Below, one piece after another: positions 1 through 11,346 of a stretch of 64,000 bases of DNA. This DNA is from Amaurobius ferox. Lineage: Eukaryota > Arthropoda > Arachnida > Araneae > Amaurobiidae. The stretch spans positions 68,674,727 through 68,738,726 of the forward strand of contig OX578152.1 in assembly GCA_951213105.1 (NCBI GenBank), read 5' to 3'. Numbering within the stretch: the stretch's first letter is position 1; every line of letters begins with the position of its first letter. The notes beneath the pieces were generated by a model that was not told where the DNA came from, searched no databases, and was given only the letters and a program-made list of their open reading frames with translations. Position numbers and translations under genes: made by a program.

Positions 1-1228
1 GACAATTTCCTGCTCAACAGACAGCTGTCTCAAGGAAACGCCCTGTTGTAACATGTGCAATGTTTCTGTGTGATTTCCCCAAATGCTGGCAGAATTTGAT
101 ATTCGCACATTATTCTTCAAACGCCATTTCCATTTTTGACGAACGCGAACGACTACAGTTCACTGACATGCATTGTCTGGAAAAACTAACACTACAGACC
201 TGCTTCTTCTTTTTCACATCTCACGCCACATGTACCTCTGCGCCATGGTAAAATAGTTCCCCTCCTCTCCTCCAATCAGGGTTAGAAATATCAGCACAGT
301 CTCCGAACTTTTTGATACTACCTTGTATAATTGTGATCATTTGGACCAACAATACAAATTATTCAAAATTTTTCTTGCAAAAAAAAAAATCACAAGCTAC
401 ATAAAAATGATTGTGGTATAAGAAAGTTGAGTTCAGCCACAGTTAATTTATTGTATACTATAGTTACACGAAGCCTTTCTGTAAAATTTTAGTTTTAACT
501 GTGAACGTATTTTGAAAATATAATTTACTTTCAGAGTTATTTTCTTTATCTAATTTTAAGACAATTTTCAAATTTTTACTTTCCCTACATACATAGTATG
601 GAGGAAACAATCGTATGGTAAATGCTTTCTCCATAGTAAATCAGAATATGATAGCTCACCTTGAAGAATAGCATAGTAGGTAATAAATTCTTTAAGAATA
701 CCTTCACATACAGTACTGAAATGCTTACCTAATCACTTCAGGCTGTTCCAATTCTAATAAGTGTCAATACCTATTAATGATAAGTAGACGAATCTACCAA
801 ATGTATAGTGATCATAAATCATAAGCACATTTAAAACAATTAAGATCTGTCAATTTAAATGAAGGATTAAAGAGTCATCTAATTATTAACATAAAATTCA
901 TATTTATTAATATATATATATATCTAGATTATTCATATTACCAATTTCAATTCAACATATTACTTTTAAATTCATATTAAATCAATCACTAAAAGTTAAA
1001 TCAACATATCTCATTGACTTAAATACTAGTATCAAAATTAAAATTCATAAATATTTACACCTTCAATTCAATTATTAATATTTATAACAATGCTATTCAA
1101 TTCATTTTGCAATTGCTATTTATCAAATCAATACTCAGTTATTTATTAACTATTATTCATTGTTATATATGGATCATATAATTTTCAATTTACTACGCTA
1201 AAAAATAAAAAGGGTTATTTCACATATC
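1..1228. other. Intergenic, no gene recognised
   Basis: The first 280 bases are less AT-rich than what follows and contain a CCAAT-type motif, but no reading frame here has recognisable homology. From about 290 to 1228 the sequence is AT-rich non-coding DNA with poly-A and TA runs. Bases 327-353 match 18004-18030 in inverse orientation over 27 bases, so part of this stretch is an old dispersed repeat. An exon of a neighbouring gene in the first 250 bases cannot be excluded. Confidence 0.5.
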
Positions 1229-2354
1229 GGTAAATTCTTAGAATAGACCCCCACTCTTTTTAACTAAGTACAAGTTGGCGCGTTCCTCCATGCTTTGAAA
1301 TTGACTCCTCCCAACTGAAGTGACGTATATTCACGTGTTTTAAAATAGGCTCCTCCTACCAAAGTGACGTCGTATTCTACGGTTTTATGAACTGGAATTT
1401 TGTTAAATGATATTACAATTGAATATAAATAAAATTGAATAATACTCATAAAAAGATTACAAAATACGATTTTTGTGTATTTTTAAAATATGCGTAATGG
1501 CAGAATAATAAAATTTTAGAAACCATATTGAAACACTCGATACTTAAAATACCTTTTGAATTTAAATCAATATCAAAAACTTATAAATCGAAAATTAAAA
1601 AAAAAAGACAATACTTTAACAAAATTTATGAAAAAACGATACTTATGTAATTCGATAATTTAAGAAAAAAGATTGTATTTTAACTAAATTTAAGAAAAAA
1701 CGGTACTTAGAAAAAAGATCGTACTTTAACTAAAATTAAGAAAAAACAGAACTTGAAAAATCAATACTTAAGAGAACCATTTTAAAAACACAGGACGAAT
1801 AAATAAAAGAACTAACCTTTATGTAACGGAACACGTATCACACTGCAATCCAAAAATATCAACTGATATATCCATATTTTTAATTACATCCACACCGGAA
1901 CACGTTTTCTTGAACATACACGTACATTCAACACCGGAACACGTTTCACACACCAATCCAATTAAATCTATAAAAATCTGCATATCTACTGAAAATTTGC
2001 ATAAAATGTTAATGTATATGAATTATGAGGAATGTTTTGAATATTTATTCCAAAAAAGTTGTAGAAACAAATCTTTGCAAAAACGATCAAAAAAGATCAG
2101 TACAAGAGTTCGATTGATAAAGGTCTGATGAAATACACAGAAGACTATTGAAATACTTCCTGCCTATTAAAATGCAGATTCCCAAAAAGTCGCAAACAAA
2201 TTCGCCTGATTGGATGTCCGTTGGTCACCAGAAGTCATGAGCTACCAGATTGGTGAAGTATATGGAATAAAATTGTAACCCGAAGAATCACTCCAACTTG
2301 GCACTGGATCGTACTTTGAATAATGAGTGGGCGGGTCTATTCTAAGAATCAACC
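1229..2354. mobile_element. Non-autonomous inverted-repeat DNA transposon, 8-bp target duplication
   Basis: The left end reads GGTAAATTCTTAGAATAGAC and the right end, inverted, reads GGTTGATTCTTAGAATAGAC; similarity continues into CCCACTC. A perfect 8-bp duplication CACATATC lies immediately outside (1221-1228 and 2355-2362). The 1126-bp interior has no transposase. It holds short internal repeats: AAGAAAAAA-containing units around 1600-1770 and three copies of a GGAACACGT motif near 1827, 1896 and 1936. An 8-bp duplication with TIRs beginning GG fits Merlin, P or hAT-type families; the superfamily is unresolved. Confidence 0.75.
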
Positions 2355-2362
2355 CACATATC

Positions 2363-3602
2363 TTCCCAACCCACATATCTTTCTGCAGGTGGTGGTATTA
2401 CATCTTCCGATCATTCAAAATATTTCACTTTAACACAAAATAGTATAATATATTGTTATATTTTATCGTTTCGAAGAATTCAGATCACTTGATAGTTAAT
2501 AACCCGCACCAGAAAATTCTAAGTAATAATTTCAAATTGAATAAAGTAAGATATTCAGGGGCTCTTCGCAAAAGTGGTGACCCTATGCAAATAATAATAT
2601 AGTTATAAAACTTTTAAAGAAAATGACTCATCTGAATTTCTCCTTTCATATTTCAGAAACAAATCTTTAAAAATAAATAAAAACTACTAGTAACTCTGAA
2701 CGTAAAAATACATACTTATGCATTTTCACATGTAGAGCTAGTAGGTTAAAAAATTAAGTAAAATATAAATTCAAATTTATACATTAATAGTATGAAGTCA
2801 ACATTTAAAATTAATGTGTACTCCACTATATAAAATAAATGTTTTTCCTTCAGACTTTAAAGAATGTTATGTGTAGAAAATTACAACTTACCTACAATAT
2901 AAAGATTCATTTCAATGACACATTTAATTAAAACAAGGTCAGATATTTTTTATCCTTCTAAATGCTAATAAAACTGTTTTAAAATAAACTCTATATACAT
3001 AACTTACCTTTATATTACATAACTATGTGAAAATCTTTTAAGAGGATCCCAAATATGATCTTTCAATGTACCTGTTACAATCGAAAAATATGATTAGATA
3101 ACAATGCAATTTTAGTTTAATATGACAAGCTGTAATTGCGCAATATTTAATATGTGCGCATAACAGTAGAAGATTATATAATTCTTACACAAATGGAATT
3201 ATTATAAATTTCAAACAAACTTTAAACTAAAATGATCCATACGTTATTCAATGCAAATTAATATTTACGTTTGATTATTACAATCACATGACAGATACAG
3301 ATACAAGGAGATTACAAGTAGACAGCAGACTACAAGTGACCAGATGGAGATATGGGGACAAGGAGCCTCTCTCCACTTTTCGTCAAATTTCGGTATTTTC
3401 CTTTTATTTACAATTTATTTTGTAACAAACCCGAGACTCTTAAATTTACTGACCACTGCCTTAATTTACGAGCCTTGTTTTAACGATATAGAGGAATTTT
3501 CTTTCTGTAAAGAAAAGAATTTAAGAATCATTCGTAGATAAGAGTCACAGATTTCTGTGGTAAGAGTCATTCATATAATTTTTTATTTATTTTGTTTTCA
3601 AA
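2363..3602. other. Upstream region and probable 5' UTR of the FIP1L1 gene
   Basis: This AT-rich non-coding sequence precedes the FIP1L1 start codon. The last 60 bases before the ATG are probably 5' UTR, but no TATA box, initiator or upstream splice acceptor can be assigned with confidence. The start codon lies in AAAATGGCG, which resembles a YY1-type element of TATA-less housekeeping promoters. Confidence 0.35.
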
Positions 3603-3767
3603 ATGGCGTCTGAAGTTGGTGTAGATGATGATGATGCTTGGTTATACGGTGAAAATAATGCCGAAGATCAACGAAAGGAAGAAATTAATGCTATATATGA
3701 CCGAGCAACAGAAGATGTTGTTGTGCCAGGAGAAGAAGACGTCATAACAACTAATGGCGATATAAAA
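3603..3767 (+). CDS. FIP1L1: FIP1L1 exon 1: pre-mRNA 3'-end-processing factor FIP1 (CPSF subunit)
   Basis: This is the first coding exon (residues 1-55) of a five-exon gene: 3603-3767, 11233-11346, 17333-17659, 22202-22396 and 25446-26303, giving 552 residues (human FIP1L1 is about 590). FIP1 is a nuclear subunit of the cleavage and polyadenylation specificity factor. It binds U-rich RNA near the poly(A) site and links CPSF30 to poly(A) polymerase. The start is the first in-frame ATG, in context AAAATGG, followed by an acidic segment and the conserved DDDAWLYG block that aligns with EEEEWLYG of vertebrate FIP1L1. The exon ends at a canonical donor AAA|GTAAGA in phase 0. Family assignment is very secure because of exon 3. 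Confidence 0.93.
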
Positions 3768-6288
3768 GTAAGAATGTCACTTACAGGGGGGATTGATTGA
3801 TTAATTTCAACTTTTTAACATAATGTATTCATTAAAGCAGGATGCCGAGATGTCTTCATTAAAAATTTCCCTTCTTGTATTATGTTTATGAAATTATAAA
3901 TTCACGATGATAGAACTTTGAATTTTGTAATATAGGTACTAGATATATATTTTAAATTTCTCAGCAATCAGTCTGTTTAGGGAAATCATCCCAAAGCTTG
4001 AATCATACAGATATTTAACCACAGAGAGTTTCGTGGCGAAAAAATTGTAAAATGTTTTGATTTGTGAAAGGTTACTGGCTAACAATACATGCCAAGATTT
4101 TTCAAATCAGACCTATAGAACCGAAATTCTGAAAGTGTTGTAGCTCAAACTTCGTGAGTAGTTTATGGGTAACCACGATAACTCAAATCAGACGAATCTT
4201 CCCAAAAGCAATTAAATTTGGATATTTTACTAATAAGTGAGACTATTTTTTCAGCAAGACTTTTAATTTGTTAAAATCTGTTCATTATTTTCAGATTTTA
4301 AAGGAGAAAATATTCAGTCTTATAGAAATGAATATCAGATACCAGCCATGATGTTGGAAATCATTAGAGTTAGCCGAAATGTGTAATTAGATTTAGTACA
4401 TACACAATGAAATTGTCATTTAGGCATGAGAGTTGATTCATAGTCAAAATTTTAGCATTAGAATGCAATTTTTTTGTTTCAGTTTTTCATTGTTCTTAGT
4501 TTAATCTCTGTTTACATCTTTTATTTTCATTAACGACGTGAATAACATTGGTTATTCCATTTGTAAAGATTAACCATTATAAAATTTGTAATTTATACAT
4601 TAATAAACTGTAATCTCAATATGCTTTATACATCATTTTAACACATTTGTGGGATAAATTGTAGTTATTAAATTAATGCATATACATTTTTTTTATCAAT
4701 AATGTATTTACTGTTTTTCAAATACCATAAATATAATTATTGATAAATAATAATGTAAAGATAAAATTACTATTTATAAATAAAATAGATTTATAATTTG
4801 ATATAAAAATCAACTGCTTTAAAAAAAAAATTAGGGACTATCAACCAATTTGAGAGTTAAAATGTATTTTCTTCAGGATAAAAGATAGAGCAGTCACTTC
4901 AACAAACTAAGAAAATGTTTGTATATATGTACAGATTTCTTTTTCATAAGTTTAATATTGTAGTTTTAGAAAAATATCAGAAAATAATTTATAATATTAC
5001 TCATTTAAAAATACTCCTTACTTCATAAAATTGATCCTCAAATTTTAGGAAAATAGTAAAAGTATCAATCAAAAAATTATTTGTAGCAATTTCTGGAGAA
5101 TGTAAAATAGTTGAGAAAATGCTGATCATAGATACATAATCAGTGGCATGGGTCCCATTATCATAATTAAATGTTCAATGTTCTGCAACAAAACCTCCCA
5201 AAATTATACATGTTCTGCAACATTTTTTTCAGATCTCTCAATCAGTAATGTGTAACTCTTTGCACTGTAACCAAACAAGTTTTTAAAAAAACTTATCAAA
5301 TTCTTAGTGGAATAATATTAGCTTTAAAATGATATACTCTCTGTAAGCTGTCTTTAAAATTAACCTATTATAATTAGTAAACAAATCATATTTAGAACTA
5401 GAGCATATATTAAAAAGTTTATATTCTGTCTATAACTTTTAAAGTAAGGTAGTTTGAAGAAAAATAAAAATATAACACACCAAACATTTTGGGCCATGCC
5501 TAAACATTAAGTTAATTTTAGTTTGTTTTATGCAGTATAATTATAATTCCCATCAGGGTGTGGCGTGTTTTGTGAATTCTGCAGGCAAGTGAGAATGTTA
5601 GGTGACCTGGCACCCAGGATTTGCTCAAACCTGTATGATATGATTATTCTTTATTCCAAAAATAATTTAAACTGTTTACTATAAATTGATTATCTTAGGC
5701 TTCTCACTGATCTTGAAAGGCCTACTCAATTTTAGTTTTCATTTTCAAAATCCTCCAAGAAACACTGAGAAAAGGCCAGTCATTGAATTCTCATTTTTGA
5801 AAATTCTGTTGTTCAGATTGGCACAGAAACTACCACCATGTCCATATTTCATTTCTTCATCCTTTGTTTTCGCAGAAAATTGTGCCACATGATCCCTTGT
5901 TGTCTCTCTCATTCTATGAGATTGAAATTCTTTAATTTCACTTATTGAACTGGGTGTTACAGATATATATATATATATATATTTTTTTTAAGCAATGTGT
6001 TTTTATGAGGATTAATGTATGTGTATAAGAGATAAAAGACTATGATATACTATTAATATTATATATATATATATATATATATTATATATGCTATATTCGT
6101 ACTGGTGGAGTTCTACATGTCACATAAAATTTTAATCCCTATTATCTTTTTATAATTAAATCCCACTACATTAACTTCCTATCTTTACATTTACACTTTT
6201 AATATTTCAATGGTGAACTAAATTTTTTCTCATGACCATAAAGCCCATTTAATATCCAGAACTGATACAATTTTTATTTTATACTTCA
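3768..6288 (+). other. FIP1L1 intron 1, proximal part
   Basis: Intron 1 runs 3768-11232. This part is AT-rich and has no gene. It holds TA microsatellites at about 5961-5982 and 6060-6083. No exon-like conserved frame was seen. Confidence 0.6.
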
Positions 6289-6296
6289 CGTATAAC

Positions 6297-8178
6297 CAGG
6301 GTTCCCACTAAGTCAGGAAAAGAGGGTGAGAATTTCTCTCCTTCCAGAAAATTTTGAGAGAAACTTAAAAGGAAACTTTTAAGGAGAGAAACTTAAAATT
6401 TCATTTTTTATTTTACCATGCTAATTTAGAAAGTAATAAAAAAGAAAGCATTACTATAACTCATATTCTTCGACATTTAAATTTTGTAATTCTTAAAACT
6501 AACATTCTTACTAACATTCTTCTTAAAAAATAATTAGGAGTCGTTTAAGTATTAAGTAAGCACATTTTTGGTAATTTTATACCCCCGACCCACCCACACA
6601 CACACACACACACACTTGTTAGCAATAATACTCAAATTCCTGACTTCCCCCATGCTTACGTTATGATTTTATTTGCTTAAAATAACCCATGTAGACGTTA
6701 TTATAAGTAAAATGACTCACATGCGAATTTACGATTTTTTTGTCTGTAAACTGCAAAAGTCGAGGGCCGACTGTATTTACTTTATATTTTGATTTTTAAA
6801 ATCATTTTATGATCAATTTTCATGCAGCAATAGCAATTAAAAATTTTAACGAATTTTGATCGCCGAAGGCGAATATCGACGAAAACTATTTCACTAGGCA
6901 AATAGAATTAGGTAATAATTTTGACTTGGATGTTTGAAATTGGATTCTTTTTTTTTGTATTTTTTACAAAACTTGCAGAACATAGGGTTGCATCGTCCTT
7001 TTGTTGAATCTCAAGCCAATCATGTGATTTTAGCCATTTTGTTTGAAAAATGTCGACTTTTTTCTTTTTGTTTTCAAAATAGCTCTTTATTTCATAAATA
7101 ATACGTTTGCAAAATAATTTTTCTGTATAAAACGTGAAACAATTACAAACACTGTAGTCGATGCAAACAGATTGGAAAAGTGCGAAATATTTTCCAAATT
7201 AAACGAGGTATACCGAGGATCGCGTACAAATGCAGATTTTCGTGATGCTGCTGCAAAATAATCCTTCATTTTATTAATAATACAGTAGAAAAATAGCTTG
7301 GTTTTCATTATTTGTATATTAAACGAAATAATTATAAAAAAATTCAGTCGATGCAAATATATTGTAAAAATGGCAAAAAGATATTCATTGGTCATCTTCC
7401 CTCAGAAACTATGGGGATCGCCGTATGCGAGCATCGTTTATGCAATCGCGGAGAAACAGATTTTCAGATGTAAGAAGGGAATGTCTCTGATAAATTCGTG
7501 GCTTCGTTCAAATTTTGCGATATTTTTGGGGCATATACGGCCAATTTCACGACATTTTTGGGATTTTTGTAACCTGTAGACATACTGGTGTAGGGGGAAA
7601 AGGATTTTCGTCCGAGGAAAGAAGAAAATTTCTCGAACAACACACGAAAAATGCGGTAAGTACTCGGAAAGAACATAATTCAAATCCGTGAAAGAATCTT
7701 ATAAGCAAAATTTTATTTGATTGAATTTACAACCCACGTAAGTGGAGGAGACACTTATAGTTTTCTATAAAATATCTCGCTAATTAGAAACACGTAGTAC
7801 TTTTAGTGTGCCCAAATCGCGATTGACTGCGATTCACACAAGGCTACGGAATCGCGGTCTGCAACCACGCGGCAATCGGCCCGCAATTTGCAACAACGAG
7901 GTGAATGATCGCGATTTGCAGTCGCGAAGCAATCGGCCCGATCTACCAGCCGGGGACTGAAAGGATTCTGGAGAAATTTCGGTCGCCAAAAATGGCAACA
8001 TGGCCACCGCGAATCTGCATTTCTAGTCATCAGATTTCTCGATATCCAATTTGAAGGAAAAAATAATTTTAGACCGGAACTGAAGAGAGAGAAATTCTCG
8101 CGCAGCCTAAATTTTTACGCGAGATTTTTTATGGATTTCGCGAGAATCTCGCGGGTTCGCGCTGAAATGGGACCCCTG
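6297..8178. mobile_element. Non-autonomous hAT element, copy 1 (FIP1L1 intron 1)
   Basis: The ends are CAGGGTTCCCA and, inverted, CAGGGGTCCCA, which is hAT-like. The flanks are CGTATAAC (6289-6296) and CGTATATC (8179-8186), an 8-bp duplication with one mismatch. The 1.9 kb interior matches copy 2 along its whole length, including a CA tract near 6597-6615. No transposase is visible. One open stretch on the + strand at about 7156-7260 reads DANRLEKCEIFSK and onward to a stop, and it is kept in copy 2. This may be a relic of the parent element or of a captured exon. Confidence 0.85.
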
Positions 8179-8186
8179 CGTATATC

Positions 8187-9754
8187 ATTCCTTTAATCAG
8201 GGGTGAGGAATTATTGGAAATTCTTACCAGCCTGAAAAAAAATATGTACCAACCAATTTGCGTGCACTGTTCAAGTATCTCAATTTTTATAAGCAAAAAG
8301 AGATAAAAACCCAAAATGCAATTTTTACATACACTTTAACACATTTCGCACAAGTTTAAATACAATATCAAAAATGATAAAATTATGCATATTGCTGGGC
8401 TTTCATAGCTTTTTTTAAATTAAAATGTAAAATGTGCACACAACTTAATTTTTGCTATAAATAACCATTTAAATTTGAGCACATACCTAAGTATATGTAG
8501 CACTCCTAGCAGCATTAATGGAATATACATAGAATAAAAAATTCATTTACTGTGATTTTCGTGCATAGCGAGGCTGCTTGATCAACACCTACTTTATGAA
8601 CTGTGCTGTTAGTCGTGACTCGCATGTGTGATCGATAGCTACTGCAAAAAATTTATTAAAAGTTAAGCGATTTTTCAAACAACAAGGCTGGTCACCAGAA
8701 GCGGTTAGTAAATAACATGAGCCAAATACATTCTTCCATATTTCATCAAAACCGGCAAAGTTTGAATCTACTGAAAAGGACTAGTCTACATAACTTTTGT
8801 TTCCCCTTCAATCCTCCTGTGTTTTGACAGACTTAACATAAGCACATACATGTTCCTGCACATGACGGTGCAAAAAACGAAAACAAAAAAAACATAGTCC
8901 AGAAAGCTACATTAAGTATTAGTTTTAGAACAAAAATGCTTACAATCAATTCTTCAGAATTTTAAGTTGATAAACAATAAATGAAAACAACTTTGGAAGT
9001 TTTTATCTATTGGAAGAGGGAATGCATTTGTTTATTTTGTTTCTTTAAATGGAGGAATGAAGTAGATGTTTATCCGTTTTTCTTTGGCACTAGACACAGG
9101 TTTATCTTATTATTATTATTTGGGTTACAGGGGAGGTGATAACACACGATCGAAAACTTCGCGGGAAGCTCTGCATTCTTTGCAGGTGAAGGCCGAAGGT
9201 CCTTCTAATACGTGATGCGCACAATGCACCGATCCAGATGGTTATTGCATAAACTGATTCTCACATCCACGAGGACCGCTCGCAACCAATTCTGAACCTT
9301 AACTATAGTCTGAATTAGCGGTCTGCCACATGCTTCGAGCTTTTGGGAAGTCTCCATTATTTTGTGCAATCAGGCTTGCTTTGAGGTAGAATTTTAAATT
9401 TTTGCGACTCAAATAAAATTGAACTCGCCAAGTGAAAAACTGGACTCGCCAGTGGCGAGTTGGCAAGTGGAATTTCCCACCCCTGCTTTTAATACTACTC
9501 TGTACTTGTGCAATTAGCCTTAACCTTGCATGCCTAACCCTATTCAAAATCCAGTTACTTCCCATAATAAAATTACTATTTCATTCTGAATGCACTGAAC
9601 TTTCTCAATTAACATACCTATTGCATGAAATTTGCAGTTACGGGCCTTGTGTATAAAATCCTGAAAAGCACACTTATAAATAAAAAATCTTCTGTTACTG
9701 CTGTGCTAGCCACGTGCTCTTAGCCACGACTACTAAATGTGGATCATTTCATTC

Positions 9755-9786
<32 letters not shown>

Positions 9787-9795
9787 CCCAGCCCC
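8187..9795. other. FIP1L1 intron 1, middle part, with a possible hAT end at 9485
   Basis: This is intronic sequence without a gene. The segment up to 9485 ends, on the minus strand, in CAGGGGTGGGAAATTCC, followed by a short fold-back of ACTCGCCA and TGGCGAGT. This resembles a hAT terminus. I found no partner end or target duplication, so it is probably truncated. A TA microsatellite lies at about 9757-9782 just before the SINE. Confidence 0.4.
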
Positions 9796-10085
9796 ATGGG
9801 GCGCGGTAGCCCATTGGTTAGCGCACTGGAGTTGCACTCGGTAGGCCCGGGTTCGATTCCAGCCGCTGCCAAAACTGCCGCCGTGTTCACGCGGAGTACG
9901 ATCACGTTAAACATGTGGGTCCGTAAGTCCTTCCATGTGGTTGGTGGTAGGGGAAGGAGGGTACGGTCCCTGTGGATGCCTCACCCACTGGGTTCCGATC
10001 TAAAATGGGTGGCACTTCCCGGCCATCCAAACTGTTACCTTACACCTTTCTGGTAGGTCGGACGGTCTGGGTCTCAACAACAACA
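9796..10085 (+). mobile_element. tRNA-derived SINE, copy 1
   Basis: The head GGGGCGCGGTAGCCCATTGG resembles a tRNA 5' half with an A box, and GGTTCGATTCC at 9850-9860 is a full B box of the RNA polymerase III internal promoter. A tRNA-unrelated body follows, then a CAACAACAACAAC tail. Flanking 13-bp sequences (9783-9795 and 10086-10098) match with one mismatch and look like the target duplication. The unit matches copy 2 at 16304-16596 along its length. It lies in the sense direction of FIP1L1. Confidence 0.88.
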
Positions 10086-10098
10086 ACACCCCATCCCC

Positions 10099-11232
10099 AG
10101 CTGTTCTGTGTGTTAAATTTAAATAGGTCTTGAGAAGTTTTTGATTTGTTTTAACTTTATAGTGGGAATCCTGTTATATTTTAACATTTCAGAGAGGTTA
10201 TAGCTGAAAGTGCAAGGAAAGGGTTGCAAATGGAAAAGGGAATAAAGCAGGTGAAAAAACATAGAGGAAGAAACAAAGGAAAGTTTTTACCTCTTTTTTT
10301 TTTTCTTCTCTCGTCATTAGTGATCACTTTGCTTTTACTTTTCAAATGTATTTAGACAACAGTCCAAACAAATTTTTATATGATTATAAAAGACTTGAAG
10401 TTTGGAACTAAAGTAAATTGCTCAATAGAAAAAATATGGGAAAATTTAGTTAAATATAATGTAATAAAAATCGGGGCTCAAGAATTTCATGCTTTTAGTA
10501 AAATTTTAATAATGAATTATTCCAGATGAAAGTAAAACCAAACATTGAGTTTTTATATAGTAATATCATTTCAAAATCAGGGAATAGGGAATGAAATTGT
10601 CAACGATGTTGGGATGATATGGAAATCATATATTATGGCAAAATAGTAGAAAAAGGTTTAAAAAATGAAAATAAAGCACTTTTTATCATTTATAACTGAT
10701 AAAAACATTTTAAATGATTGGAAAAGCAAAAAATGAGCTTTTTGGAAAAAGAAAGGGGTGGGAAGGTAAATAAAAATTGCCAAGAATTACTGTAAAATTT
10801 ATTTGAAAAATTATAAAAGTTAATTTTATTAATTAGGTACAGACATGCTCATTGGTTTTGTTGGTACTGGTACTGTGTTTCATTTATCATGAAAAAGTTT
10901 CCTTTTGGCTTCAACGTTATATGCTGTGTGTAATGAAGTTTTTATTTTTCAAATGTTATTGTCAATCTACATTTTAAACATTTTCACGAAATTTCAAGTA
11001 CAATTTTCTTATGCGAAAATTTTAAATATACCCTATCTTTTTCAGTACAGTATTCACATTTAAAAAATGAGTACCTATACACACCCTTCATTTTTAAAAT
11101 CCTTGGATGAACTCTAAATATTGGTTGATTTTCATAAAATTACAAAAATATTTACAAAAGCGAAATACCACAGAAGATAAAGCCAGAACTTACCCTTTAT
11201 AGTTTTATTTAAATATTCATTTATTTTTAAAG
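10099..11232 (+). other. FIP1L1 intron 1, distal part
   Basis: AT-rich intronic sequence ending in the acceptor TTTTTAAAG before exon 2. I see no gene or mobile element in it. Confidence 0.6.
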
Positions 11233-11346
11233 GTTATTGGAGTTGAAAAAGAAGCTCTTGTTCCTGATGAAGATGAAGAGAAACTGCAAGAAAATGATGA
11301 GGAAAAGGATACTGATGATGATGAAGATTCAGATGATGACATTCAG
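11233..11346 (+). CDS. FIP1L1: FIP1L1 exon 2: acidic region
   Basis: The exon encodes residues 56-93: VIGVEKEAL, then a strongly acidic run rich in Asp and Glu (EEKDTDDDEDSDDDIQ). Vertebrate FIP1L1 has the same kind of acidic stretch directly before the VTIGDI block, and in human and yeast FIP1 the acidic N-terminal part is implicated in poly(A) polymerase contact. The exon is 114 bases, phase 0 at both ends, with acceptor AAAG|GTTATT and donor CAG|GTTAAT. Short low-complexity exons can be spurious, but its position and reading into exon 3 support it. Confidence 0.85.

Noticed and set aside
7087..7395. 102-codon minus-strand ORF repeated at 19442-19750
   Set aside because: Shared only because both hAT copies share the DNA; no transposase motif, and the opposite strand carries the more plausible coding relic.
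9128..9485. Complete hAT element starting CAGGGGAGGTG and ending CACCCCTG
   Set aside because: The 8-base flanks do not match and the inverted similarity stops after a few bases; only the right end is credible.
9798..9864. tRNA gene with A and B boxes
   Set aside because: The tRNA-like part is fused to a SINE body with a CAA tail and target duplication, and it recurs at 16304; it is a SINE head, not a tRNA gene.
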